A stretch of DNA of 64,000 bases from Chitinophagales bacterium (GCA_023957245.1 JAMLHJ010000002.1:1-64000); one strand, 5' to 3'; positions 37,003 to 48,077 are shown, counted from the first letter of the stretch. Program-made: numbers and translations. The notes: generated by a model not told the origin, from the sequence alone.

Positions 37003-37160
37003 TGTATTTAATTTATTTTAAAACGAAACACAATCTAACTGTTTATGGTGATATTTAGTAGTAGTTTATTGGTATTTGCAAGATTTTAACACAATTCAAG
37101 AAAAATGGAGATGCTACATTGATAATTAAGTACAAAAAGAGACTTAATGCTTGGTAAAAG

Positions 37161-40151
37161 CTATTCAAATTTTTTAATAATTACTATAGATAAAAGAAAC
37201 AAAGCTAAAGCTAGCCACCATTTGTATCTACTCCAAATTGAAGGCACCAAATCTAATTCTTCAATATTTCCTTGTAGAATGAATCCAGACCAATAAAAAG
37301 GTTGAGATTTATATTTATCTGAATGTTCGATATAATTGATTTTTGCTTTTTGTATGGCTTTCTCTTTTGAAAATCCTTGAGATAAATATTTGTAAAAATC
37401 AATAAGTATCTGTTGAGCCACTTTGTCTTCAACTTTCCATAATGAGAATAAGATATTTCTACAACCATTATAATTGAAAGCATCAACAATACTGCCCATT
37501 TCTTGAAATTTTTGTTGATCCTTCTTTGAATCACAGACACTTAAAGTTACTAATTGTATTCTCATAGGAATGCCAAAAATATCGTGAACATAAACTTTCC
37601 CATTGTCAGAAGAATCTTTGGAAGCAAAATGTAATGTACTTTTCAGTGGATTAATAGGGTCATAAGAGTAGTGAGTAGAAAGGTGCAATCCTCCATAAGA
37701 CATTAAGTTTTTTAATAAATTTTCTTTAGTTGCATCTTCTCTAATAAAACTTTGGACGTTAAAATATTTGCTCATTTCCTGAATCTCGTTCTCGGAATAT
37801 TTGAGTGTAGATAAATTTTTATCTTTAAAAAAGATAGGAGCAAAAGCAACTATTTTTTTATTGACCAATGCATTGCTCTTTGCTGTCTGAAAAAATTTTG
37901 TTGCGGAAGTATTGTAAATAAATTGATTGGATTCGATAAGATATTTTCCAAGAAATCGATGGGCTTCGAGATTGACCCAAGTAGAAGAGTAATCAGGTAT
38001 GACTATCCAATTGCTGACTTTGGATTTTAATAAATTTTCAATGATAGGAGAATAGTTGCGCTCATTGAGAATATAGCCCTCAATTTTTGTATTTCTGATA
38101 ATCAAAAGATATTCCTTATTGTCAATGAATGTAGATTGCCACAATACTTGATCAGATTGGAGACGTTCTTGAATCTTTTTTATTTTGATTGGAAGAAATT
38201 GATATTTAGCATAATAGTAAGTTGGATGAAACTTTTTCAAATTGGTATAAAATCGCTCCTCTTCATCATATAGCTTTTTTAGTTTGATATTATATACATC
38301 TTTTGTACTATCATCAGCCTCACGAAAAACAGTTTCATAGTATAAAATATCTTTTTTCAATTGATATTCTCGCCTTATTGTAGTCAAAGGGATATTGGAT
38401 GAGGCATAAGCATCTATTCCGTGGAATAAATCTGACGTGTGTGTATTTTTAATCCGTTCGGAAAATTCAAATGCTTGAAAGAAAAATTGCTCTTCTTCTG
38501 TCAATTTCCACAATTGAAAAGAAATTTTTAACCCCATTTCAAATAAAGATTGATCTATACGAGAAAAGTGCTTTTTAACATCATCAGAAGACCTTCTTTT
38601 TTGATGAAATTCTATCATTTTTACAGCTTCTACAATCTCTTTCAAATCTGTCTTAAGTTGAGCTGAAGTAGCATTTTCAAAATCTAATTGTGTTTTGTAA
38701 ATCAAGATTTGCAAGTAGTCTGGAATGTTTTCAATATCTGTGACTTCTAATAATTTATCATTCGACCTGCTAATGTTTTCATGAAGACATTGTGTAATGG
38801 CTTTTTGAATATAATATTGTGCTTGGCTATCTAACCTACGTGCAGCATAGATTTTTGCGCCTAATAAATATGTTTTTACAAATAGAGGATGATTTTGATG
38901 AGGAAATAATTTTTGTCCTCTTTTTAAGGCATGAATCATCTCTGTTTCTGCTTTCTTGTAATTTTTAGTTTTTAGATATTGCTCTATTAAATGGTTGGAG
39001 ATATTCCATTTTCCAATTGTCGGTTTCTCAGTGATAGCATTTTCTATTTTTAAGGCTTGTTGAGCCAATAGGATTGAATGTTGAGGATTTTTTTCAATTT
39101 CAGCAAGGGAGAGATACAAATTTGCAATTGAAATATGCTTGCCTTTATAGGCCTCATTACGGATTTTCAAAGCTTTGTCAAACATCTTGTGCGCCAGGCT
39201 ATCATTGCCTTCTTCCTGATACAATCGCCCCATATTTTCATAGCCCCAAGTGGATTCCACATGATTATCTCCATATAAATAAGTCGATACTTCTAAGTCT
39301 TTTTGAAAATAATATCTTGCTCTCTGCAACTCATATCGTGTAAGGTAAATATTGCCTAAACTGCCATATACTTCAGCAATATGATGATGATAACCATTAT
39401 AGTTATGAAGATATATTTTCAAGGCTTTTTCATATAAAACAGTTGCGTCTATTAGAAAACCTTTTTCTTCTTTGACCAATCCCATATTGTACAATGCTCT
39501 ACCCACTTGGATGTCTTGACCTGTCCCTGCCATGGTTGCGATTGTTCTAGATAAATCATAATATTGAAAAGCTTCATCCAATTCTCCTTGGTAGAAATGT
39601 ATCACTCCCATATTGTTGTAAAACACACTCAATAACATAGAGTCAATCTGAGAGGGATGAGAATTTTTTACTTGTTTGAAAATCTCGTCATATATCTCTT
39701 TTGCTTTTTCTAATTCATTGGTGGCTATCCATGCTCGACCAATATTGTTTTTATATTCTAAAATTGCCCATTGGGTCTCACCTGTTTTAGATACTTCCGC
39801 TTCCCGAATTGCGAGATTATTGTAATTGATGGCTTGTGAATATAGCTCTCTTTCATAGGCGATTAAACCTTTTACTTCATAGTATAATGCTTTGTTGTGG
39901 GAACGTGTAAGGCTTAATTTGTCAATCAATCTTTTATAGTAAATAGAAGAATCTAAATTGCCTTCCTTTAAGTGTGTTTTTGCCAATAATAATTGTATTT
40001 CAGTACTATCTTCTTTCTTTTGTTGTTTAGCTAATTTTTGATGAAGAGTAGAAATTGTCAATTGGGGAGCAGCAAAAGAAGACTCTACTCCTATAAATAG
40101 CAGTATGAGAGTGTATAATATTATCAAATATCTTTTGCCGATAACTATCAT
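37161..40151 (-). CDS. Exported TPR-CHAT protease-like protein with C-terminal membrane anchor
   Basis: The 996-residue product has a signal peptide (about 1-28, ending VESSFAAP). Tetratricopeptide repeats span about 50-450 (GVIHFYQGELDEAFQYYDLS, GNIYLTRYELQRARYYFQKD). A helical linker follows, and a CHAT (caspase HetF-associated) domain covers about 700-960. The likely catalytic pair is His in GGLHLSTHYSY and Cys in TLSVCDS, with FSLWKVED as a conserved later block. A single hydrophobic helix (WWLALALFLLSIVIIKKF) ends the protein. CHAT enzymes are clan CD cysteine peptidases. The topology predicts a periplasmic, membrane-tethered peptidase; the substrate is unknown. Confidence 0.88.
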   Translation of the reverse strand: MIVIGKRYLIILYTLILLFIGVESSFAAPQLTISTLHQKLAKQQKKEDSTEIQLLLAKTHLKEGNLDSSIYYKRLIDKLSLTRSHNKALYYEVKGLIAYERELYSQAINYNNLAIREAEVSKTGETQWAILEYKNNIGRAWIATNELEKAKEIYDEIFKQVKNSHPSQIDSMLLSVFYNNMGVIHFYQGELDEAFQYYDLSRTIATMAGTGQDIQVGRALYNMGLVKEEKGFLIDATVLYEKALKIYLHNYNGYHHHIAEVYGSLGNIYLTRYELQRARYYFQKDLEVSTYLYGDNHVESTWGYENMGRLYQEEGNDSLAHKMFDKALKIRNEAYKGKHISIANLYLSLAEIEKNPQHSILLAQQALKIENAITEKPTIGKWNISNHLIEQYLKTKNYKKAETEMIHALKRGQKLFPHQNHPLFVKTYLLGAKIYAARRLDSQAQYYIQKAITQCLHENISRSNDKLLEVTDIENIPDYLQILIYKTQLDFENATSAQLKTDLKEIVEAVKMIEFHQKRRSSDDVKKHFSRIDQSLFEMGLKISFQLWKLTEEEQFFFQAFEFSERIKNTHTSDLFHGIDAYASSNIPLTTIRREYQLKKDILYYETVFREADDSTKDVYNIKLKKLYDEEERFYTNLKKFHPTYYYAKYQFLPIKIKKIQERLQSDQVLWQSTFIDNKEYLLIIRNTKIEGYILNERNYSPIIENLLKSKVSNWIVIPDYSSTWVNLEAHRFLGKYLIESNQFIYNTSATKFFQTAKSNALVNKKIVAFAPIFFKDKNLSTLKYSENEIQEMSKYFNVQSFIREDATKENLLKNLMSYGGLHLSTHYSYDPINPLKSTLHFASKDSSDNGKVYVHDIFGIPMRIQLVTLSVCDSKKDQQKFQEMGSIVDAFNYNGCRNILFSLWKVEDKVAQQILIDFYKYLSQGFSKEKAIQKAKINYIEHSDKYKSQPFYWSGFILQGNIEELDLVPSIWSRYKWWLALALFLLSIVIIKKFE

Positions 40152-40176
40152 AAAAGAGTTCTATCCTTCAAATATT

Positions 40177-40206
40177 GTCATTTTTAAAATTGCTTTCGTA
40201 AATTCG
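40177..40206 (+). promoter_or_regulatory. Probable promoter of leuB
   Basis: TAAATTCG at 40199-40206 differs from TAnnTTTG at one base, and a TTG lies about 21 bp upstream (40175-40177). It sits 28 bp before the leuB ATG. Confidence 0.4.
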
Positions 40207-40234
40207 CAACTCTAATAAGTTGAATTTAATAAAT

Positions 40235-41299
40235 ATGAATAAGAAAATCGCTATTCTTCCAGGAGATGGTATCGGTCCAGAGGTTGTCAGAGAGGCTGTA
40301 AAGGCATTAGATGCTATTGCAAAACGATTTGGACATGTTTTTGAATATAAAGAAGGATTGGTAGGTGCAGCGGCAATAGATGCTACTGGCAACCCATATC
40401 CACAAGAAACTCATGAGTTATGTCTTTGGGGAGATGCTATCCTTTTTGGAGCAATCGGCGATCCGAAATACGATAATAATCCCAATGCTAAAATACGTCC
40501 TGAGCAAGGCTTGTTGGCAATGAGAAATGCTTTAGGTCTATATGCAAATATTCGCCCTGTAAAAAGTTATGAAAGCCTGATTGATGCTTCTCCATTGAAA
40601 GCAGATATCGTTAGAGGAGTTGATTTTGTCGTAGTGAGAGAATTAATTAGTGGAATTTATTTTGGTAAACCTAGAGGAAGAAGTGAAGATGGCAAACACG
40701 CTTTCGATACTTGTGAATATACTGCTGATGAAATTTTGCGCATTACTGAAAAAGCATTTCAATATGCCAAAAATCGTAAAAAGAAAGTGACGTTGTTAGA
40801 TAAGGCCAATGTTCTAGCAACATCTAGACTTTGGAGAGAAGTAGTAGGTAAATATGCTGAACAACATCCAGATATTGAGTTTGAAACTTCTTTTATTGAT
40901 GCAGCAGCAATGTATATGATTCAAAGACCTAGAACTTATGATGTTATTTTGACAGAAAACATGTTTGGAGATATTATTTCGGATGAAGCATCTGTTATTA
41001 CAGGAACTTTAGGCTTGTTACCATCTGCTTCTATCGGAGAAACTTCAGCATTATATGAACCTATTCACGGTTCGTATCCTCAAGCTAAAGGAAAAAATAT
41101 TGCTAATCCTATGGCGACTATATTATCAGCAGCAATGTTGCTGGAATATTCTTTTGGATGGTTAGATGAAGCTCGTGCTATAGAAGCTGCTGTAGAGAAA
41201 GCTTTAGAAGAAGGTATTGTTACTGAAGATATTAACAAAGGAAAATATAGCACAAGTGAAGTTGGAGATGCAATCGCTGCCAATATTATTGCTGGATAA
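40235..41299 (+). CDS. leuB: 3-isopropylmalate dehydrogenase
   Basis: The 354-residue enzyme oxidises and decarboxylates 3-isopropylmalate with NAD+ in leucine biosynthesis. The ATG at 40235 gives the canonical start MNKKIAILPGDGIGPEVV; an in-frame TTG at 40220 is upstream but not needed. The signatures are PEQGLLAMRNALGLYANIRP (substrate Arg residues), VVVRELISGIYFGKPRG, KANVLATSRLWREV, and MFGDIISDEASVITGTLGLLPSAS with EPIHGSYPQAKGKNIANP for cofactor binding. The other leu genes are not in the window, so the pathway is split. A terminator-like hairpin follows. Confidence 0.96.
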   Translation: MNKKIAILPGDGIGPEVVREAVKALDAIAKRFGHVFEYKEGLVGAAAIDATGNPYPQETHELCLWGDAILFGAIGDPKYDNNPNAKIRPEQGLLAMRNALGLYANIRPVKSYESLIDASPLKADIVRGVDFVVVRELISGIYFGKPRGRSEDGKHAFDTCEYTADEILRITEKAFQYAKNRKKKVTLLDKANVLATSRLWREVVGKYAEQHPDIEFETSFIDAAAMYMIQRPRTYDVILTENMFGDIISDEASVITGTLGLLPSASIGETSALYEPIHGSYPQAKGKNIANPMATILSAAMLLEYSFGWLDEARAIEAAVEKALEEGIVTEDINKGKYSTSEVGDAIAANIIAG

Positions 41300-41324
41300 A
41301 ATCATAAAAATATAAATCATTTCG

Positions 41325-41352
41325 AAGGGTATGACTCTAGGTTGTACCCTTT
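41325..41352 (+). terminator. Probable terminator of leuB
   Basis: AAGGGTA (41325-41331) and TACCCTT (41346-41352) form a 7-bp stem with a 14-nt loop, followed by TGTTATTTAT. The T tract is weak. A second inverted repeat, TAGTAAAAA/TTTTTTACTA (41361-41382), lies just beyond and may add to termination. Confidence 0.55.
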
Positions 41353-41406
41353 GTTATTTATAGTAAAAATATTTTTTTACTATCTTGATTTCATAAACAA
41401 GGTAGT

Positions 41407-42582
41407 ATGTCACGAAAAATTCAACGCTTTTTAAAAATAGATATTGATAAACTAAGGAAATCTAGACAAGGATTGCCATTATTTGTTGACCTGATTATGG
41501 TCGTATTGGTACTTGTCAATCTAGGTTTAATATTTTTTGACTGGTCATATACTTACTTGTCATTCAAAGATTTACTTGCACTTATTTCTCCAACTTTCAA
41601 TCAATTCTATGCAGAAAAGATTCACCCCAATACTTCCTACTTAGATTTAATTTTTGTCAGCATTTTTATTTTAGAACTACTCATTAGATGGGGGTTATCT
41701 ATATATAGAAAGGTGTATGACAAATGGTTTTTTTATCCTTTTATTCATTGGTATGATGTATTGGGTTGTATTCCGATGAACGGTACATTTAAGTTGTTCA
41801 GATTATTCAGAATATTAGGGATGATTTTAAGGTTGAATACACTGGGAATTATTGATATTAAAAGTACTTATTTATACAAAAAAGGTTCAAAATATCTAAA
41901 AATTGGGGTAGAAGAACTTTCTGATAAAGTGGTAATTAATGTTTTGAATGGAGTACAAGAAGAAATACATAAAAATAGCCCACTCATTCAACAGATTGCA
42001 ATACAGATTATTGAACCACAGAAAGAGCAAATTAATACATTTATCAATCACAAACTTTCTGAAATTGTGAGTATTACCTATTACAGACATAGAAATGACC
42101 TATATAAATACCTGCAAAATATCGTTCATAAATCTATTGAAGAAAATCCTGAAATTCAGCGTATTTCTTTAATTCCAGGAGTGGGCAAGTTGATAGCCGA
42201 AGCATTGGATAGCTCTATCAGCAATATTACTTTTAATGTAATTGATAATTCGCTGGAAGATATTTCTAAATCAAAGAAAATTCCTGCTGTCGAAGATATT
42301 ACTCAGCAGATTATAGAGAGTTTTACACATCAAAAGTCAGAACAAGATCTTGTTTTACAGGATATTATGAAAGGAATGACACACGAAACCATTGGCATGA
42401 TAATCAAACACATTGAAGTCAAACAATGGAAAATCAATGAGTTGAATGCAGACAAAGCTCGTCTATTGAAGAAATTAGATCTAGGTCGGGGAAATACTGC
42501 TGCCATTAAAGCAAGAATTGAAATTATTGAAAATCAAATCAGTGACCTGCAAAAGATCAGTTTGAAGTCGCTTGATGAATAA
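41407..42582 (+). CDS. Voltage-sensor-like membrane protein with long cytosolic domain
   Basis: The 391-residue protein has about four membrane segments in the first 145 residues. It resembles an ion-channel S1-S4 module: S1 LPLFVDLIMVVLVLVNLGLIFF; a segment YLDLIFVSIFILELLIRWGL; an S3-like WYDVLGCIP; and an S4-like KLFRLFRILGMILRL with basic residues at three-residue spacing. No pore helix or selectivity filter follows. Residues 150-391 are soluble and helical, with a repeated SKSKKIPAVEDI-type pattern and a C-terminal coiled coil (NADKARLLKKLDLGRG...ISDLQKISLKSL). It could be a voltage-sensing regulator. The family call is moderate and the function unknown. Confidence 0.65.
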   Translation: MSRKIQRFLKIDIDKLRKSRQGLPLFVDLIMVVLVLVNLGLIFFDWSYTYLSFKDLLALISPTFNQFYAEKIHPNTSYLDLIFVSIFILELLIRWGLSIYRKVYDKWFFYPFIHWYDVLGCIPMNGTFKLFRLFRILGMILRLNTLGIIDIKSTYLYKKGSKYLKIGVEELSDKVVINVLNGVQEEIHKNSPLIQQIAIQIIEPQKEQINTFINHKLSEIVSITYYRHRNDLYKYLQNIVHKSIEENPEIQRISLIPGVGKLIAEALDSSISNITFNVIDNSLEDISKSKKIPAVEDITQQIIESFTHQKSEQDLVLQDIMKGMTHETIGMIIKHIEVKQWKINELNADKARLLKKLDLGRGNTAAIKARIEIIENQISDLQKISLKSLDE

Positions 42583-42701
42583 TATCGTCAATTGAGAAAA
42601 GAGATTTTTATGCCATATTCATTTTCCTAAAAGAGTTCTTCTGCTATTCTAAAAGAGTACATTTTTGTACAAAGTCTATTGGTAATCATTAACTTTACAT
42701 T

Positions 42702-45700
42702 ATGCAAAAAGAACCTGCTCCATATCAATTAAAAAATAAAATACGAGTTGTCACTGCTGGCTCACTATTCGATGGTCATGATGTATCTATTAATATCATG
42801 CGAAGAATTATCCAAGCATCTGGTGCGGAGGTGATACATTTGGGACACAATCGCTCTGTTCGTGAGATAGTAGAATGTGCAATAGAAGAAGATGCCAATG
42901 CAATTGCGATTACCTCCTACCAAGGTGGTCACGTTGAGTACTTGAAGTATATGTATGACTTGCTAAATGAAAAGAAGGCTGGTCATATCAAGATATTTGC
43001 TGGAGGTGGAGGTACAATTTTGCCTGAAGAGGCTCAAGATTTGGAAGATTATGGTATCGCTAGAGTTTACTCTCCTGATGATGGTCGTGAAATGGGGTTG
43101 CAAGGCATGATAAATGATTTATTGGAGCAATCGGATTATTCGACATTGAGAGATATTCAGTTAGACAAAACAAAAATTAGGAGTAAAGAAGCTCAATATA
43201 TCGCACAGTTAATTACTTCAGCAGAGAATGACCCTGATTTTTATCCAAATAATAAAAGACTTATTGAGGAAATTATTAAAGACAATCCTTTTGTGCCAGT
43301 GTTGGGAATTACAGGTACTGGTGGTGCAGGAAAATCCTCATTAGTAGATGAATTGGTAAGAAGATTTTTAATCGATTTCCCTTATAAAAATATTGCGATT
43401 ATCTCTGTTGACCCTTCTAGAAGAAAGACAGGAGGCGCACTATTAGGCGATAGAATACGCATGAACAGTATCTCCAATGCTAGAGTATTTATGAGGTCAA
43501 TGGCAACTAGACAGACTAATGCTAGTATCTCTCAAACGCTCCATGATGCAAAAGATATCTTAAAAGCAGCAGGATTTGATTTAATCTTATTAGAAACTTC
43601 AGGTATTGGACAGTCAGGGACTGAGGTCGTGGATTTAGCAGATGTGGCTCTTTATGTAATGACACCAGAATATGGTGCAGCATCACAATTGGAGAAAATT
43701 GATATGCTAGACTATGCAGATGTTGTTGCTATCAATAAGTTCGATAAAAGAGGCGCACAAGATGCATTGAGAGATGTGAAAAAACAGTTTCAAAGAAATC
43801 GAAATTTGTGGAATATTGACCCTTCTGAAATGCCAGTTTTTGGTAGTATTGCGTCCCAATTCAATGACCCAGGTACTACTCAATTATATAAAGCTGTAAT
43901 TGATACAATCGCTGAAAAAACTAAAAGCCCGTTGATAAGCAAAGTGGATTTGCATAGTGGAATGTCTGAAAAGATATTTATTATTCCACCATCAAGGGTC
44001 AGATATCTTTCTGAAATTGCTCAGAAAAATAGAGATTATGATAAATGGGTTGAAGAGCAAAGACATATTGCCCAAGATTTATTTGCTTTGGAAAGGACTT
44101 CTTCTATTTCTAATACAGAAGTAAAAGCAGCCTTAAAGCCTTTATTGCAACAGAAAAGAGATTTATTACATGTTGATTCTAAAAACATTCTTGACAGCTG
44201 GGAGGATTTGAAAGCAGCCTATTCAGGTGAATATTTTATTTATAAAGTAAGAGATAAGGAAATAAAAATTAAAACCCATACAGAAACACTCTCTCATACT
44301 CAAGTACCCAAAGTGATTCTTCCTCAATATGAAGCGTGGGGAGATATTTTAAAATGGTCATTACGAGAAAATGTTCCTGGTAGTTTCCCATATACTTCTG
44401 GAGTTTTTCCTTTCAAAAGAGAGGGGGAAGATCCTACGAGAATGTTTGCTGGAGAAGGTGGCCCAGAACGTACCAATAAAAGATTTCATTATGTATCGCT
44501 AGGATTAAAAGCTAAAAGACTTTCAACAGCTTTTGACAGTGTAACATTATACGGTGAAGATCCTGCGATAAGACCAGATATCTATGGTAAAATAGGTAAT
44601 AGCGGAGTTTCTATTTGCTCTTTAAATGATGCTAAGAAATTATACAGTGGCTTTGATTTGTGTGATCCCAATACTTCTGTATCTATGACTATTAATGGTC
44701 CTGCTGCAACAATATGTGCTTTTTTCATGAATGTTGCCATCGACCAGCAATGTGAAAAATATATTATTGAGAATGGGTTAGAAAAAGATGTCAACGAAAA
44801 AATCAATCATATCTATTCACAAAAAGGTCAAGAGAGACCACGATATCATGGAGAATTGCCAGAGGGGAATAATGGTCTAGGATTGATGCTTTTGGGTGTT
44901 ACTGGTGATATGGTATTGCCTAGGGATGTTTATGAGAAAATAAAATCTTTTGCTCTTTCTCAAGTAAGAGGAACAGTTCAGGCAGATATATTGAAAGAAG
45001 ACCAAGCGCAGAATACTTGTATTTTTAGTACTGAGTTCTCATTGAAGATGATGGGAGATGTCCAAGCTTATTTCATTGATAAAAAAGTAAGAAATTTTTA
45101 TTCGGTTTCGATTTCTGGTTATCACATTGCAGAAGCAGGAGCCAATCCAATTTCTCAATTGGCATTTACTTTATCCAATGGGTTTTCATTTGTTGAGTAT
45201 TATTTGAGTAGAGGAATGAATATTGATGATTTTGCTCCCAATCTTTCCTTTTTCTTCTCCAATGGTATTGATGCAGAATATGCTGTAATAGGTAGAGTTG
45301 CTAGACGAATTTGGGCGAAAGCCATGAAATATATCTATCACGGCAATGATCGTTCACAGAAATTGAAATATCATATTCAAACATCTGGAAGAAGTCTTCA
45401 CGCTCAAGAGATAGATTTTAATGATATAAGAACAACATTACAAGCACTTTATGCCATCTATGACAATTGTAACTCTCTGCATACCAATGCTTATGACGAA
45501 GCCATTACCACTCCTACAGAAGAGAGTGTCCGTAGAGCAATGGCTATTCAATTGATTATTAATCACGAATTGGGGCTTGCCAAAAATGAAAATCCACTTC
45601 AAGGCTCATTTATTATCGAAGAATTGACAGATTTGGTAGAAGAAGCCGTGTATGTAGAATTTGATAGACTGACTGAAAGAGGGGGAGTTCTCGGTGCAAT

Positions 45701-46067
45701 GGAAACAATGTATCAAAGAGGAAAAATTCAAGAGGAAAGTATGTATTATGAACAGAAAAAACACTCTGGAGAATTGCCTATTATGGGAGTCAATACCTTT
45801 TTATCTTCCAAAGGTTCGCCAACTATCATTCCTAATGAAGTGATTCGTGCTACTCAAGAGGAAAAACAAAGACAAATTAGTAATCTTGAAAATCTATTTC
45901 AATTTCACCAATCCTCTTCTGATACAGCACTTAAAAAATTACAAGATGCTGCATTAGCCAATAAAAATATGTTTGAAGAATTGATTGAGACGGTCAAATA
46001 TTGTTCCTTAGGGCAGATTACTCATGCTTTGTTTGAAGTTGGGGGCCAGTACCGAAGAAATATGTAA
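42702..46067 (+). CDS. icmF: Fused acyl-CoA mutase IcmF (B12 domain - MeaB-type GTPase - mutase)
   Basis: The 1121-residue product is a natural fusion. Residues 12-145 bind adenosylcobalamin, with the His base in [10 protein letters not shown]. Residues 195-420 are a G-protein chaperone (P-loop [13 protein letters not shown]). Residues 520-1121 are the radical mutase barrel ([40 protein letters not shown]). The order and the [12 protein letters not shown] motif are those of IcmF, which interconverts isobutyryl-CoA and butyryl-CoA (some members use pivalyl- or isovaleryl-CoA), rather than methylmalonyl-CoA mutase. The built-in GTPase guards cofactor loading. The next gene follows after 13 bp. 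Confidence 0.95.
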   Translation: MQKEPAPYQLKNKIRVVTAGSLFDGHDVSINIMRRIIQASGAEVIHLGHNRSVREIVECAIEEDANAIAITSYQGGHVEYLKYMYDLLNEKKAGHIKIFAGGGGTILPEEAQDLEDYGIARVYSPDDGREMGLQGMINDLLEQSDYSTLRDIQLDKTKIRSKEAQYIAQLITSAENDPDFYPNNKRLIEEIIKDNPFVPVLGITGTGGAGKSSLVDELVRRFLIDFPYKNIAIISVDPSRRKTGGALLGDRIRMNSISNARVFMRSMATRQTNASISQTLHDAKDILKAAGFDLILLETSGIGQSGTEVVDLADVALYVMTPEYGAASQLEKIDMLDYADVVAINKFDKRGAQDALRDVKKQFQRNRNLWNIDPSEMPVFGSIASQFNDPGTTQLYKAVIDTIAEKTKSPLISKVDLHSGMSEKIFIIPPSRVRYLSEIAQKNRDYDKWVEEQRHIAQDLFALERTSSISNTEVKAALKPLLQQKRDLLHVDSKNILDSWEDLKAAYSGEYFIYKVRDKEIKIKTHTETLSHTQVPKVILPQYEAWGDILKWSLRENVPGSFPYTSGVFPFKREGEDPTRMFAGEGGPERTNKRFHYVSLGLKAKRLSTAFDSVTLYGEDPAIRPDIYGKIGNSGVSICSLNDAKKLYSGFDLCDPNTSVSMTINGPAATICAFFMNVAIDQQCEKYIIENGLEKDVNEKINHIYSQKGQERPRYHGELPEGNNGLGLMLLGVTGDMVLPRDVYEKIKSFALSQVRGTVQADILKEDQAQNTCIFSTEFSLKMMGDVQAYFIDKKVRNFYSVSISGYHIAEAGANPISQLAFTLSNGFSFVEYYLSRGMNIDDFAPNLSFFFSNGIDAEYAVIGRVARRIWAKAMKYIYHGNDRSQKLKYHIQTSGRSLHAQEIDFNDIRTTLQALYAIYDNCNSLHTNAYDEAITTPTEESVRRAMAIQLIINHELGLAKNENPLQGSFIIEELTDLVEEAVYVEFDRLTERGGVLGAMETMYQRGKIQEESMYYEQKKHSGELPIMGVNTFLSSKGSPTIIPNEVIRATQEEKQRQISNLENLFQFHQSSSDTALKKLQDAALANKNMFEELIETVKYCSLGQITHALFEVGGQYRRNM

Positions 46068-46080
46068 ATAGATTATTTTT

Positions 46081-48039
46081 ATGAAATTAAGAATTTTAAT
46101 CGTTTCATTTTTCATCTGTATAGGTCATGCCTTATGGGCAAATGGCATAGAAAAGGATACAATCTCTGCTGTTGCTAGATTATGGAAAGCAATTGAAGCA
46201 GATACGCTTACACCTGAAATCCCTAAAAATTACATCAATTGGAAAGATTTTGATTTGAGGAAAAAAAAGAAATTGAATACGATAGTACAAGATTCTGCAA
46301 AAAGAAAGGTGTTAAACGATTATATTGAAAATTTATATCTTGGCAACAATGAAATATTAAACTCATTAGAGCAAAAGTATGTCCATCAAGATTTGTCAAA
46401 TGATTTTTCTGGATATAGAGGGTTAAAAGATTTTCTATCTTGTATTCAAGAACCATCAGATGCCTGCAATTTGAAAATGCCTTCTGTTATTAGCAAAATT
46501 GATCAAGCGTCCAATCACTCCATTTATTCATCTCAATCGCAATGGTATTGGCTTTCTCAGTTCATTAAAGGCTCTCTTCCTTATGAAAAAATAGATGATA
46601 GAATAAAAATATCTTATTTGGATGCTCCTCTACTCAATAAATCTGGTTCTGGTGCAATAGTATCCTTTAGCAGAAAGACAGGAACAAGAAATTTGTTGGT
46701 TTCAGATAATTCAAAATCGCCACTCAGAATATTAGAATGGAATAATGCCTATCAGAAATGGGAGGATATAACAAGTGTTTCAGGATTGGAAAATTTTCCA
46801 GGAGGGAATAAATATTATATCACAGATTTGAATAATGACAAATTTGATGATATTATTATCCTTAGAAAAGGAGTTTCTTCCAATAATTCCTTCCCTCTAT
46901 TTCCAAGTGTTTTGAAAAATAATGGAGATGGAACTTTTAAAGATATTACATTATTTATTGGTATAGATAGAATAGGAGAAGCCATAGCCTTTTGTAGTGG
47001 TGATATAAATAAGGATGTTAAGTTAGATTTGATTTTTGCTGATAATCAGGGAGTTATTAGCCTTATTATTCAACAAGAAGATGCTTCATTTTTAGAATTT
47101 TCTAATATTTTGCAACAAAAAGCTGTTCATTCTACTATTCAGAATATTGAACTATTTGACCATAATAAAGATGGGAATATTGATATTTTGACAAGTACAG
47201 TAGATAACAAAATCAATATTTTGGAACAAAAATTAGATAGTCAAACTCATCAAGTAAATTTTATTCCGATTAAAGGAGAACATAATATTCATCTTCGCTT
47301 ATTGGAAATTTCAGATCGGTTTTCAGATTTCTCTACTTTTCCTAAAGAATTAAATCTGATGAATTCAGGAGTATGGGTGAGCACTTTTGATGATGCAAAA
47401 CTATTGTTTTCTGGTGGTGCAAATATTGAACATCTTTTCCCTTTATTTGAATATTCTGCCAAGGGCAATAGTATAAAAACCGTTCAAGGGAAAGAGATTC
47501 CCTTATACATTCATAGTATTGCTGTGATTGAGAAAAAGAAGCAACCTTATCTTTTACTGAAGGGAGGAACAGATTTTTTTACACCCAACCAACATCTAAT
47601 TCTTTTAGAATATCGTCCTGAAAAAGAAGGTAAATATCATCGAATTTTTGACTTAAATAAAGAGCAAGTAGGGGCAAGGATTCCATATAAGATTATTGAT
47701 AATCAAAACGTTGAGCATAGTCGATCTGTTACTGTCCAACCGATAAGTAGTAGTGGTGATTATGCTATGCAAGAGTGGATATGGTTACCAGAAGGATTTT
47801 CTCTTGTAGGTTCATCAAAAACTTCTTCTTCCAAATCTTTTACTTCCTCTAGTAAAACTGAGAGCAAAGGAGATTTTCAGCCATCTTCATCTTCTCCAAC
47901 AAATGGTTCACGAGATAATGGAAAGTTTTCACCTTATCAGGAAAAGATGCAAAAATCTCAAGAACCTTTACCCGTATATCCGAAGAAGACTAGAAGCCAT
48001 CAGCAATCCAATACTCCTAGAAGTAAAAAAGGCAATTAA
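46081..48039 (+). CDS. Exported FG-GAP/VCBS-repeat protein of unknown role
   Basis: The 652-residue product has a signal peptide (about 1-20, ending ALWA). It contains several FG-GAP/VCBS-like repeats with Ca-binding-type loops: DLNNDKFDDIIIL (about 256), GDINKDVKLDLIF (about 308) and DHNKDGNIDILTS (about 360). The first 150 residues resemble the leader region often found before CRTAC1-like beta-propeller domains. The C-terminal 60 residues are Ser/Lys-rich and low-complexity, with no clear type IX sorting domain. It follows icmF by 13 bp, probably as an operon, with no obvious functional link. Confidence 0.75.
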   Translation: MKLRILIVSFFICIGHALWANGIEKDTISAVARLWKAIEADTLTPEIPKNYINWKDFDLRKKKKLNTIVQDSAKRKVLNDYIENLYLGNNEILNSLEQKYVHQDLSNDFSGYRGLKDFLSCIQEPSDACNLKMPSVISKIDQASNHSIYSSQSQWYWLSQFIKGSLPYEKIDDRIKISYLDAPLLNKSGSGAIVSFSRKTGTRNLLVSDNSKSPLRILEWNNAYQKWEDITSVSGLENFPGGNKYYITDLNNDKFDDIIILRKGVSSNNSFPLFPSVLKNNGDGTFKDITLFIGIDRIGEAIAFCSGDINKDVKLDLIFADNQGVISLIIQQEDASFLEFSNILQQKAVHSTIQNIELFDHNKDGNIDILTSTVDNKINILEQKLDSQTHQVNFIPIKGEHNIHLRLLEISDRFSDFSTFPKELNLMNSGVWVSTFDDAKLLFSGGANIEHLFPLFEYSAKGNSIKTVQGKEIPLYIHSIAVIEKKKQPYLLLKGGTDFFTPNQHLILLEYRPEKEGKYHRIFDLNKEQVGARIPYKIIDNQNVEHSRSVTVQPISSSGDYAMQEWIWLPEGFSLVGSSKTSSSKSFTSSSKTESKGDFQPSSSSPTNGSRDNGKFSPYQEKMQKSQEPLPVYPKKTRSHQQSNTPRSKKGN

Positions 48040-48069
48040 AATATCTTCTTTACAGATAAAAAATAAACG

Positions 48070-48077
48070 TATCTTTG
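48070..48077 (+). promoter_or_regulatory. Bacteroidota -7 box of ssrA
   Basis: TATCTTTG matches TAnnTTTG exactly. It lies about 45 bp before the mature tmRNA 5' end, consistent with a short precursor leader trimmed by RNase P. Confidence 0.6.

Noticed and set aside
42702..46067. Methylmalonyl-CoA mutase large subunit
   Set aside because: The N-terminal B12 domain plus an internal GTPase and the [12 protein letters not shown] motif are those of IcmF, not of MCM, which has its B12 domain at the C-terminus.
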